This document shows, piece by piece, positions 16,231-24,514 of a stretch of 64,000 nucleotides of DNA (the first letter of the stretch is position 1; every line of letters starts with the position of its first letter). The translations under genes and the position numbers were made by a program. Location of the stretch: contig JAFRSW010000014.1 of the NCBI GenBank assembly GCA_017427385.1, positions 114,435-178,434 of the forward strand. Reading direction: 5' to 3'. Under the pieces are notes generated by a model. It was not told the origin of the DNA. It made no database searches and was given only the letters and a program-made list of their open reading frames with translations. The stretch comes from Bacteroidales bacterium. Lineage in GTDB: Bacteria; Bacteroidota; Bacteroidia; Bacteroidales; UBA932.

Positions 16231-19043
16231 AAAGGATACTTTTAGTCATCGCAGCGCTCGTTCTGGCATTGCCCGCATTTTCTATCAGTTCAAAGGCCGT
16301 ATTCCAGGCCTTCCAGAACCCGTCGGATGCCTATCGGCCCTATGTGCGCTGGTGGTGGAACGGGGACCGCGTAGATGAGGCGGAGATCCGCCGGGAGCTG
16401 AATCTCCTGAAAGAAGCCGGAATCGCCGGCGTGGAGATCAATCCCATTTCCTTCCCCGGGCGTCCGGACGATGCCCTTGGCAAGAAATCCCTGGTCTGGC
16501 TCAGCGACGAGTGGATAGACATGCTCGGCGTGGCTTTCGACGAGGCGAAGAAGCTCGGCATGACCTGCGACCTTATTGTCGGTTCCGGCTGGCCTTTCGG
16601 CTCGGAAACCCTTCCGCGCGACGAGCGCGCCTCAGTGATCCTGACCTACTGCGACAAGGCCACGGGCGGGGCAGTGTACGACAAATCCCTTTTCCATGTC
16701 TATAAGGAGCTGGATCCAAAGGTTTCCATCCCCAATCCCGGGCGTGTGCCTGAGTTGCTTAAGGTGCTGCTGGTGCCGGATCCTATAAACGACCTCTCCG
16801 AGGCCCAGGACATCACCGACAAGGTGAAGAGGAACACCATCAAGATGAAGATTCCCGCCGGCAAGTGGCAGGTATATTATATGGTGAAGTACAACTCCTT
16901 CGCCAGCGTAATTAATGGCGCTCCCGGTGCCGCAGGCCCCATCCTGGACCATATGAACGCGGCCGCCGTGCGCAAGTATCTCGACCGCATGTCCGACCGC
17001 ATCGAAGCTAAGCTGGGCCCTCTGTCCAACCACCTACGCGCCTTCTTTGTGGACAGTATGGAACTCGAGGGAGCCAACTGGACGGGTGATTTCGCAGAAC
17101 AGTTCAAGGCCCGCAGAGGCTACGACATCCTGCCCTGGCTGCCCTTCACCATGTTCAAACTCCGCCGCCTCGGCGAGGTCGAGGACTTCAACTACGGCTG
17201 CGCCAAGGGTGAGAAGTTCCAGAACCAGGTGAACCGCGCCCGCTACGTCTTCGAGCTGACCAAGGCGGAACTCCTGGAAGAGCGCTTCTTCAAGGTTTAC
17301 GAGCAGTGGGCTCGCGACCATGGCGTGAAATCCCGCGCGCAGGGCTACGGATGCGGATTCTTCATCGAAGAAACCTCCATGGGCCTCGACATCCCCGAAG
17401 GCGAGTCCTGGACAACCAACTGGCTGCGCCACGTGGTGGGCGAGGAGATGGGAGACGAAGACTACCGCCGTGGCCGCGGATATACCATGATAGACAAGTA
17501 CGTATCTTCCGCCGCCCATCTTACCGGCAAGCGTCTGGTGAGCTGCGAGGAAATGACCAATACCTACAACGTGTTCTCCACCTCCCTGGAATACCTGAAG
17601 GTGGGCTCGGACATGAGCTGCATCTCCGGCATCACCCACTCGGTGTGGCACGGATTCAACTACTCACCCAAGGAAGCCCCCTTCCCGGGCTGGGTGCAGT
17701 ACGGCAGCTACTATAACGAGAAGAACACCTGGTGGCCTTATTGGAAACTGCTGAACGACTACCGCGCCCGCATGGGTGCCCTGGTGCGCAACGCGGATAT
17801 GTACACCGACATAGCCATCCTGCCCGCCAATGCCGACCTCTGGTCTACCATGGGCGTGCAGACAGAGCCCTTCCCGGTGAAGCTCAACATCCCCTATACC
17901 TCGCTGGTCTGGGAGGCCATCCACAAGAATGGAGGCGGTGCTGACTATGTGTCCGAGAGTATCCTGGCAGGAGCCACAGTCAAGAATGGCAAACTATGCT
18001 ACGGCCCCAAGAAGTACGGGGTGCTGTTCACCGTCGAGGTGCGCGGCACGACCGTCGAGGCCATGGAGAAGATACGCGAGTTCGTGCTCGGCGGCGGCCG
18101 TGTGTTCTGCATAGAGGCCTATCCCGAGAAATCGGTTGGAATGCAGGATTTCGAGGCCCGTGATGCCCGCATCCAGGCAATCGTGGACGAACTCAAGAAT
18201 ACCGGCCGCTTCATCCTTCTTCCCAAGCCGGAAGGGGACCACTTCCTGGAGTGGTACACGGACGTGGCCGCGAAGTACAATCTCCCTTCTTCTGTGAAGA
18301 TTGGCACGCCCGACCGTTTCCTTCTCCAGAACCGCTATACCATGGATGACGGCAGCGATTTCTACTTCTTCGTGAATGCCAGCAGGCTCGAAGGCAAGTC
18401 CACCGACATTACCTTCCCCGCATCCATCACCAAGGGCCGTAAGGCGTGGATATACGACCCCGCCACAGGCAAGCGTCATCCGCTCAAACTGGATGCCTCC
18501 GGCAAGGTGCATTTCGACTTCGGCCCGTCCGAGAGCTTCGTATTCATGTTCAACAAGATGGGAGGCGAGGCTACTGCGTACAAGAAGCTTCCCGTATCTG
18601 GAGCAAAGCCTGTAGAAGTAAAGGACTGGGCGGTAACGCTGGTCAATCCTGAAGTTCCGGACGTGCCCGGCACCGTGATGGCCGATCTGGTTGACCTGAA
18701 GGACACCGAAGAATACAAGAACTTCATGGGAACCGCCACCTACACGGCCAGGTTCACGGTCTCAGGCGCCCTTCCGAAGTATCTGAACCTTGGCAAGGTG
18801 GGCTATATCGCAGAAGTCAGCATTAACGGCAAGCCTGCCGGTCTGCACTGGTACGGCGATGCCGTGATTCCGGTCGACGGCCTGGTGAAGGCTGGGAACA
18901 ATACCATCGAGGTGAAGGTGACTACCCTTATGAGTAATTATATGCAGACTCTGACGGACAATCGCAACGCGCAGCGCTTCGTCCTCCGCCGCAACACCCC
19001 CCTCAAGCCTGCCGGCCTCATCGGCCCTGTCATCCTGTACTAG
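16227..19043 (+). CDS. GH106-like glycoside hydrolase, putative alpha-L-rhamnosidase
   Basis: A 938-residue exported protein (signal peptide about 1-19). The N-terminal part has the GH106 signature: RPYVRWWWNGD, then EIRRELNLLKEAGIAGVEIN at about 50-70. The catalytic (beta/alpha)8 region follows, with segments such as GSGWPFG and FFVDSMELEG. A C-terminal galactose-binding-like domain (about 830-938) contains NGKPAGLHWYGD and NNTIEVKV. GH106 enzymes act on rhamnosides in pectin such as rhamnogalacturonan. GH78 and GH28 genes converge on it, which fits. Translation is coupled to the upstream gene through ATGA. The exact linkage cannot be read. Confidence 0.8.
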   Translation: MKRILLVIAALVLALPAFSISSKAVFQAFQNPSDAYRPYVRWWWNGDRVDEAEIRRELNLLKEAGIAGVEINPISFPGRPDDALGKKSLVWLSDEWIDMLGVAFDEAKKLGMTCDLIVGSGWPFGSETLPRDERASVILTYCDKATGGAVYDKSLFHVYKELDPKVSIPNPGRVPELLKVLLVPDPINDLSEAQDITDKVKRNTIKMKIPAGKWQVYYMVKYNSFASVINGAPGAAGPILDHMNAAAVRKYLDRMSDRIEAKLGPLSNHLRAFFVDSMELEGANWTGDFAEQFKARRGYDILPWLPFTMFKLRRLGEVEDFNYGCAKGEKFQNQVNRARYVFELTKAELLEERFFKVYEQWARDHGVKSRAQGYGCGFFIEETSMGLDIPEGESWTTNWLRHVVGEEMGDEDYRRGRGYTMIDKYVSSAAHLTGKRLVSCEEMTNTYNVFSTSLEYLKVGSDMSCISGITHSVWHGFNYSPKEAPFPGWVQYGSYYNEKNTWWPYWKLLNDYRARMGALVRNADMYTDIAILPANADLWSTMGVQTEPFPVKLNIPYTSLVWEAIHKNGGGADYVSESILAGATVKNGKLCYGPKKYGVLFTVEVRGTTVEAMEKIREFVLGGGRVFCIEAYPEKSVGMQDFEARDARIQAIVDELKNTGRFILLPKPEGDHFLEWYTDVAAKYNLPSSVKIGTPDRFLLQNRYTMDDGSDFYFFVNASRLEGKSTDITFPASITKGRKAWIYDPATGKRHPLKLDASGKVHFDFGPSESFVFMFNKMGGEATAYKKLPVSGAKPVEVKDWAVTLVNPEVPDVPGTVMADLVDLKDTEEYKNFMGTATYTARFTVSGALPKYLNLGKVGYIAEVSINGKPAGLHWYGDAVIPVDGLVKAGNNTIEVKVTTLMSNYMQTLTDNRNAQRFVLRRNTPLKPAGLIGPVILY

Positions 19044-19064
19044 TTGTCTTTCAGCCACTTACAT

Positions 19065-19098
19065 AAAATCGTCTGGTGAATTTTCACCAGACGATTTT
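19065..19098. repeat. 34-bp palindromic hairpin, copy 2 (terminator)
   Basis: The arms AAAATCGTCTGGTGAA (19065-19080) and its reverse complement (19083-19098) flank a TT loop and end in TTTT, directly after the GH106 stop. Same architecture and core as 1901-1934. Likely terminator for the plus-strand operon. Confidence 0.8.
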
Positions 19099-19120
19099 GC
19101 ATAACTCGTTGATACTTAGT

Positions 19121-19247
19121 CTGTCAGGCACTGCCCCTGGCGGAACTCCGTTCACTTCGTTCACTCCGGCCCCTCCCATCTGCGATGGGCCCCTCCCCCT
19201 GCCCGTGTCCGGGGGTGGACACGTCCGCCAGGGGCAGTGCCTGGCAG
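19121..19247. repeat. Palindromic repeat element, intergenic copy (related to 29637-29756)
   Basis: Terminal inverted repeats of 24 bp with one mismatch (19121-19144 and 19224-19247; core GGCACTGCCCCTGGCGGA) bound a 127-bp GC-rich block. Inner hairpins include GTGTCC/GGACAC and CCCATC/GATGGG. Read on the minus strand, the block aligns with the in-gene element at 29637-29756 through CCCCTGG, GGACGTG, CCACCC, CGG, ACGG, ATGG and CAGGGG in the same order. One minus-strand frame has no stop across its length. It lies between convergent genes, 9 bases past the GH78 stop. Confidence 0.8.
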
Positions 19248-19256
19248 GCTACAGTA

Positions 19257-21422
19257 CTAGAGAACTACTTTATGCTGGCCGGGGGAGAGGCGCTGGAGGC
19301 GGCCGCGGGAGTCGGTGACGACTGCCGTGGTGCCTTCAGGGACTGAAATGACGGCATTGATGCGGCGGCCGCGACGGTCCAGCGTGACTTCGATCATCCC
19401 GTAAGCTGTTTCCAGCCCGCACTCTATATGCTTCAGCGAAGCCATCTGAGGCCTTACCGAGAACTCCTTGAAACCGGGCTTCAGAGGCTCGATGCCGGCC
19501 AGACGCTGGCTACAGATAATGATGCCGTGTCCGCTCCACGCGTGGTTGCTGGTATTCTTCAGCCCGCGGTGCTCATAAATCGTACTGTAATCCGGACTCA
19601 TCACCTGAGGGATATACTCGCGCAGGCGGGCCAGAGCGAGATCGGCTGTGCCCATAACGAAATAAGCATCTATCACGTAGCGCATGAAATAGGTCTCGGC
19701 CTCCTTGCGATTGGCAAGAACTTTCAGGATAGCGTCGTACTTGTCCGGCCCTGCAATGCCTGAAACAACTGCGAGAGCCTGCACACGGTCGTCCGCAGGG
19801 CCTTCATAGCCGGGAGTCTTATAGCACGAGCCGTTCCAGAAAAGACGGTTGTAAGATTCCTTAAGGCGGTCCATCATTGCTTCGTCGGTGCCGACATCAT
19901 CAATCTTGTTCAGTTCTCCGGCCATATCCCTCTCGCCCTTCAGGGCAAGATAGTACCACGGATGCAGCAGGGCTACCCTGTCTATATCGCGGCCGGCATC
20001 GGCCCAGTTCCAGCCCTTGGTGCGTTCCAGAGGCAGATCGTCGGTATCAAGTTGCCAGGCTTCGTGTAGATACTTGTGCAGGGCGGGATAGACTTCCGGG
20101 ATGAATGAATCGTCGGCACTGTAGAACCAGTAGTCATGGAAGCCGTACCAGCCTGCGGCGGCAAGGCTCTGTTGGGCCAGCTCCCTGAACCAGTTGGAAC
20201 AAGGAACGGGAGCATACAGACCTCCGTCCGGAGCAGCCCATCTGGCAAACTCGATGAAGCCCTTGCGGGCAAGATTCCACGAAGACGGGCTGAGTGCGTA
20301 GAACGCCTCCATCATCTCGTGGACCTCGTCGCCAATCCACTGAGCACGCTCGCGGTCGGGACAGTCCATCCATGTGTCGCGCATGCATATGTAAAGAGTG
20401 CGCTGTGCCTTCTGCCAGAACTCGTTAAGTAGGGGATCATCGCAGCGGAAATATCCGGAAAAGGCAGTGTCGTAGCCTGTCTCGCGGAATTGCACCTTGC
20501 TGACGGTAACTCCCTCAGGCACAATATAGTACATGTACTCTCCGTTCAGCCATGGCAGATGCTCGTAAGCCTGCTTTCCGCCCTTGGTGATGTACTCGCC
20601 GTGAAGGCACTTCTCCGTGCCCACTGCATCGTGGTCGGTAACCATCAGCACAGCTTTGCCGGCAGGGGCTTCAAGCTCCATATAGGGCGAGAACTGGGCA
20701 TTGTAGGGAAGATGGCAGATAAGGGTGTCGCCGCTGCGGCGGACTTCAGCATAGTCGCGCAGCCCATAATCCTTCCAAAGGGGAATCGGGCGGGGAACCA
20801 GCTTGCCGAAAGGCGGACGGCCGGGCTCAATTGTGATTTCGAAAGCGCTACCCATCTTTTTGGACACGCCCTTGAACCAGTCCGGATTGAACTTCCGGGC
20901 ATCGTAGAGGACGTTACTCTCGCTCAGGCGGTAGTTCGGGGCCTTGCCGGATGCCGTGCCATAAGCAAACTGCACGCAGGCATCCCAACTGGAATCCGAG
21001 AGTATCTCCACGCCGCCTCCCACCGCTTCGAAGAGAAGCGCGCAGGTGCCGCTGTTCATGTGGCTGAAGCCGTTGCGCCCGAAATACCATACCAGCACGG
21101 AGATTACATTCTCTCCCGCCTTCAGGTAAGGGGCGATGTCCACTGTATCGTAATAACCGTCGCCGGGAGCCGGTCCACGCTTGAGGCCGCCTTCGAAGAC
21201 CGCCATTTCGCCATTGATCCACAGCCAGTATTTGCTGTCTGCTGCAATCCTGGCGGGCAGTTCCGCCGGAACGGTCTTTAAATCCACCTTCTTCTGGAAG
21301 GCTATCCAGGTGTTGGCGTCACAGGGGCTGTAGGCCCGAGAAATCCAGCGGGCTTTCCAGGTATCTGCTGAAAGTTGCAGCGCTGCCAGGAGCAGCGCTG
21401 CAACAAGAATGAATCGTTTCAT
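19257..21422 (-). CDS. GH78-like glycoside hydrolase, putative alpha-L-rhamnosidase
   Basis: A 721-residue exported protein (signal peptide about 1-19). The N-terminal half has beta-sandwich domains like those of GH78, with DSKYWLWINGE at about 62-72. The six-hairpin catalytic domain begins with DCPDRERAQWIGDE at 353-366, the counterpart of the GH78 motif that carries the general acid region. It ends with a beta-sandwich holding NHAWSGHG and GIEPLKPGFKEF. It would release terminal rhamnose. Last gene of the GH28 - GH28-like - GH78 operon; its ATG directly follows the stop of the preceding gene. Family placement is good, substrate inferred. Confidence 0.82.
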   Translation of the reverse strand: MKRFILVAALLLAALQLSADTWKARWISRAYSPCDANTWIAFQKKVDLKTVPAELPARIAADSKYWLWINGEMAVFEGGLKRGPAPGDGYYDTVDIAPYLKAGENVISVLVWYFGRNGFSHMNSGTCALLFEAVGGGVEILSDSSWDACVQFAYGTASGKAPNYRLSESNVLYDARKFNPDWFKGVSKKMGSAFEITIEPGRPPFGKLVPRPIPLWKDYGLRDYAEVRRSGDTLICHLPYNAQFSPYMELEAPAGKAVLMVTDHDAVGTEKCLHGEYITKGGKQAYEHLPWLNGEYMYYIVPEGVTVSKVQFRETGYDTAFSGYFRCDDPLLNEFWQKAQRTLYICMRDTWMDCPDRERAQWIGDEVHEMMEAFYALSPSSWNLARKGFIEFARWAAPDGGLYAPVPCSNWFRELAQQSLAAAGWYGFHDYWFYSADDSFIPEVYPALHKYLHEAWQLDTDDLPLERTKGWNWADAGRDIDRVALLHPWYYLALKGERDMAGELNKIDDVGTDEAMMDRLKESYNRLFWNGSCYKTPGYEGPADDRVQALAVVSGIAGPDKYDAILKVLANRKEAETYFMRYVIDAYFVMGTADLALARLREYIPQVMSPDYSTIYEHRGLKNTSNHAWSGHGIIICSQRLAGIEPLKPGFKEFSVRPQMASLKHIECGLETAYGMIEVTLDRRGRRINAVISVPEGTTAVVTDSRGRLQRLSPGQHKVVL

Positions 21423-22010
21423 TTATTCGCGTGTATCGGTGAAGCAACCGTCATTCACCACATCGCTGTTCACGGCCTCATAGAATTTGCCGGGAGTAGC
21501 GGGGTTGCGGTACAGCACCTTGATGAGCTTGATGTTCTTGCAATTCTCGAAATAGAACAGGGTGGGGACAGGTGTGCCCTCGGGGAGGTAACCCTTGTCC
21601 TTCTGGTCTTTGTAGCTGGCAAGCACGAGGTCTGCACGGCCGTCTACGACACCGTTGCCGCGGGTTGCGAAGATGCGCACGTTCTCAACGCCGATTCCAT
21701 TGAAAATGGCCTTCTGGCCTTTGTAGCCGTAGATATTGTCGGTGCCGATTATGTCGGCTGCAGCATCGAGTCGGATGTTTACTCCGCTCTTGAGATAAAC
21801 CGCACCGGTGAGGTAACGGCCCACGCAGAAAGTGAGGGTGCCACCGCCCTTCTCGGCAATGAAATCGATAGCCTTCTGGATGCTGGTGGTATTGTCGATC
21901 AGACCATTACTCTTGATGCCGAAGTAAGAGGCATTCCATTCCTTATTATTCTGTGCGAGCGCGCTCACGCAAAGGAGAGCCGCTGCCGCTATAGCTATAA
22001 TCTTTTTCAT
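21423..22010 (-). CDS. Short secreted GH28/pectate-lyase-like beta-helix protein
   Basis: A 195-residue protein with a signal peptide (about 1-19). The mature part resembles the N-terminal portion of parallel beta-helix pectinases: FGIKSNGLIDNTTSIQKAID, GGGTLTF, TGAVYLKSGVNI. It stops before the region where GH28 enzymes carry their catalytic Asp residues, so it is probably not a hydrolase by itself. It may be a truncated duplicate of the upstream GH28 gene or a small binding or assembly protein. It overlaps the GH28 stop by one base and abuts the GH78 start, so it is kept within an intact operon and is not obviously a decaying fragment. Confidence 0.7.
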   Translation of the reverse strand: MKKIIAIAAAALLCVSALAQNNKEWNASYFGIKSNGLIDNTTSIQKAIDFIAEKGGGTLTFCVGRYLTGAVYLKSGVNIRLDAAADIIGTDNIYGYKGQKAIFNGIGVENVRIFATRGNGVVDGRADLVLASYKDQKDKGYLPEGTPVPTLFYFENCKNIKLIKVLYRNPATPGKFYEAVNSDVVNDGCFTDTRE

Positions 22011-23509
22011 TATTTCTTGTTCTTGAATTTCTTGACATTATTGGTAATGATCTGCTTCTTTTTCTTGTCGGCAGAAGGCTGGTTGATCTGCACGCCCTGG
22101 AAGTTGAGGCCGTTCACATCGTCGGCAACGATGGCGGGACGGTAATCCTCTCCGGCAACGCTGATCTTCACGTTCTTGAAGGTGACGCCTTCGGCGTGAC
22201 GGATGTAGAAGCCCCATGCGGGAAGTTCCTTCCAGTTGGAGAACTCAGGATAGCTCTTCTCGAGCTCGGGAATCGCTTCCAGCTCGGCCTTGGAGGAGCC
22301 GCGGTAGGCGTAATCCTTATCGGCCTGGCCGGGATAGACTATCTCGATATTCTCGAGGGTGATATTCTGGATAGGGATGCCCGGGATGCCCTGGATGCCG
22401 CTGGGGCATACGTTGCGGGGGAGATCCTCCACGGGGCCCTCATACATGTAACCGGCATCGGGTTTGTCGAAGGGAACCTCGGCATACACGTTCTTGATGA
22501 CGATATCCTTCATGTAGGGAGTCTGCTCCTGGGTGCGGCGGGAACCGGTGCGGATGAAGATGGGATTGCCGGTGTGGATGCTCTTGAGGCCGTCGATGAC
22601 CACATCCTCGATCTGGGCGCCGTCCACGGTGGCGATGGTGATGGCGGAACGGTAGGTGTCCACGATCTCCATGTTATAGAAGCGGAAGTGCTTGAATTTG
22701 CCGAGGGTGTAGGTGCCGAACTTAATGCCGTTGGCGCTGGAACGTCCCCAGCAGTTCTCCACGAGGATATTCTCGGAAACGCCGTCCTTGCTGTGACTCT
22801 TGAAGCAGTAGACGTCGTCGGCAGCGTCGAACCTGCAGTTGCGGATGATCACGTCGGAGCAGTCCACGATGTCGATTCCGTCGTTGTTCCAATAGGATTT
22901 GGCATCTACCGAAACGCCGTCCACATAGATGTTGCGGCACTTGTCGTACTGCTGGTTCCAGGATGCGGGATCCTTGAGGGTGATGCCCGTCACGGTGATG
23001 TTCTCGCACTTGTAGAAGTGGAGGTTCTCGGGGCGCTTGCCTTCCTGCAGGCGGTCCAGCTTGAGGGGATCGTCGATCAGGCCGAGATGGCAGTAGTCGA
23101 CGCCCTTGGTGGCCACAAGAAAGCCGCGGCAGTTGATCTCGCCTTTACCGGTGATGCCAATGTTTTTCTGGCCGATGGAGAAGATCATCGAGGTCCACTT
23201 GGCGTCGGGATCCTTGATGTAGTCCCAGGGGTTGAGGGATCCGAGCAGGCGTGCTCCTTCTTCGAGATGTAGGGTGACATCGTTCTTGATGTAGATGGTG
23301 CCCGTGACGAAATCCCCGCCCTTGAATATAAGGCGTCCGCCTCCGTGGGTGGAGATGTAGTCGATTGCCGCCTGGATGGGAGCCGTGTTGAGGGTCTCTC
23401 CGTCGGGCTTGGCACCGAATTCGGTGGCAAGGTAATCCTTGGCGCCCGCCTGCACCGCGAATGCGGAGGCAAGGACCAGGACAGATACGATTCTGAGTAA
23501 TTTCTTCAT
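22010..23509 (-). CDS. GH28-family polygalacturonase-like hydrolase
   Basis: A 499-residue exported parallel beta-helix protein (signal peptide about 1-23). The N-terminus has FGAKPDGETLNTAPIQAAID, as in other GH28 proteins. Catalytic-type acidic residues are present: NNDGID at 208-213 and the DD pair at 231-232 in DAADD. The usual GHG and RIK motifs are not evident (SSANGIKFG occupies the GHG position), so this is a divergent subfamily. GH28 enzymes cut galacturonic acid bonds in homogalacturonan or rhamnogalacturonan. First gene of the minus-strand operon with the short helix protein and GH78. Confidence 0.82.
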   Translation of the reverse strand: MKKLLRIVSVLVLASAFAVQAGAKDYLATEFGAKPDGETLNTAPIQAAIDYISTHGGGRLIFKGGDFVTGTIYIKNDVTLHLEEGARLLGSLNPWDYIKDPDAKWTSMIFSIGQKNIGITGKGEINCRGFLVATKGVDYCHLGLIDDPLKLDRLQEGKRPENLHFYKCENITVTGITLKDPASWNQQYDKCRNIYVDGVSVDAKSYWNNDGIDIVDCSDVIIRNCRFDAADDVYCFKSHSKDGVSENILVENCWGRSSANGIKFGTYTLGKFKHFRFYNMEIVDTYRSAITIATVDGAQIEDVVIDGLKSIHTGNPIFIRTGSRRTQEQTPYMKDIVIKNVYAEVPFDKPDAGYMYEGPVEDLPRNVCPSGIQGIPGIPIQNITLENIEIVYPGQADKDYAYRGSSKAELEAIPELEKSYPEFSNWKELPAWGFYIRHAEGVTFKNVKISVAGEDYRPAIVADDVNGLNFQGVQINQPSADKKKKQIITNNVKKFKNKK

Positions 23510-23546
23510 TTTATGGTGTATTAGTATGAAAAATCGTACATCATTA

Positions 23547-23554
23547 CAAATATA
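23547..23554 (-). promoter_or_regulatory. -7 box of the GH28 operon
   Basis: On the minus strand the site is TATATTTG, an exact TAnnTTTG, 38 bases before the GH28 ATG at 23509. No clear -33 element is visible. Confidence 0.5.
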
Positions 23555-23596
23555 ACAATTTTGATTTTAATCTCGTTTTTATTATTTTTACATGAA

Positions 23597-24514
23597 ATGT
23601 CAAAGATGAAGTTTTTTGTTATTGCGGTGCTTGCCATCCTGCCTTGCGTTACTGCGTGCAAGGGCAATAAAAGTGTGGAGACAGACTGGCAAAAAGTAAT
23701 AGCTTCCTACAAAGATGACGGAAAGGCTGTCAATTACCATGAGCTGGCAAAATTGAACCTGGCTCTGGCTGAGACAGGTCGCCTGGCTGAAGATGTATTC
23801 AAATATACCCAGGCCGGATCAGCAGGCCTGATTCCGGAATGGAACAGGACAAACGAAGTGGGAACGGTGTTGGGAGATGTTTACTGGTCGATGGGCCACG
23901 TCGCATATGCGCAACGTATGTACTTCGAGGCTTTGGTGGTAGGGGAGAATGAGCGTGATCCGTATTTGCTTACGCGTTTAGTGCAGACTAACTTGGTGCT
24001 GGGCGCCTACCGGGTGGCGGAAAAGTATATCTCAATTCTCGAGAATGACGGTTTCGACTGCAGCAGATACAAGCCTTTGCTATATGATGATTCCGCTGTG
24101 GATTCCGACCCTGAGCTTGGGCCAAAACGCCGTTGTGTGCCCATAAAAGACCATATTTCACTCGAAGAGGGATTGGAAGAGGATCTTAAGGTGATTATAC
24201 GCCAGAATCCATCCTACCGGAATGCTGTTGATTATCTGGGTGTGCTATATTTGCTGGAATGCAATATGGATGGTTTCAGGGGTTTCCTGGATGAATTCTA
24301 TGGCACCGAAGCACTTCCGAAACTGCCTAAAGCTTTTGCCGAAGCCGCCTGCATGCTTTCCCAGCTGGAGAGTGGCTATTGGAAGAAAGTCGGGGTTGAC
24401 AAAAGAATGTGGAATGATTACAGGGATTTCAAGACCCGTATCGAAACCCGCCTGTCCCTGGATAAGTATAAAGGTACATTCTGGTATTATATTTTGAGAG
24501 CCAATAACCAATGA
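23597..24514 (+). CDS. DUF6057-like lipoprotein with helical repeats
   Basis: About 305 residues from ATG 23597; a second ATG at 23606 is equally possible, and a TTG extension to 23561 is rejected. The signal peptide ends in a lipobox (ILPCVTAC), so it is a predicted lipoprotein. The rest is alpha-helical, with TPR-like spacing (DVYWSMGHVAYAQRMYFEAL; NAVDYLGVLYLL). It resembles the soluble C-terminal part of Bacteroidota DUF6057 proteins, which often sit next to beta-propeller lipoproteins, as here. It overlaps the next gene by four bases. Biochemical role unknown. Confidence 0.55.
   Translation: MSKMKFFVIAVLAILPCVTACKGNKSVETDWQKVIASYKDDGKAVNYHELAKLNLALAETGRLAEDVFKYTQAGSAGLIPEWNRTNEVGTVLGDVYWSMGHVAYAQRMYFEALVVGENERDPYLLTRLVQTNLVLGAYRVAEKYISILENDGFDCSRYKPLLYDDSAVDSDPELGPKRRCVPIKDHISLEEGLEEDLKVIIRQNPSYRNAVDYLGVLYLLECNMDGFRGFLDEFYGTEALPKLPKAFAEAACMLSQLESGYWKKVGVDKRMWNDYRDFKTRIETRLSLDKYKGTFWYYILRANNQ

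Noticed and set aside
19076-19318. 80-codon plus-strand frame across the palindromic repeat
   Set aside because: It begins inside a terminator hairpin, consists mostly of repeat sequence and runs antisense into the GH78 gene; open only because the repeat is poor in stops.
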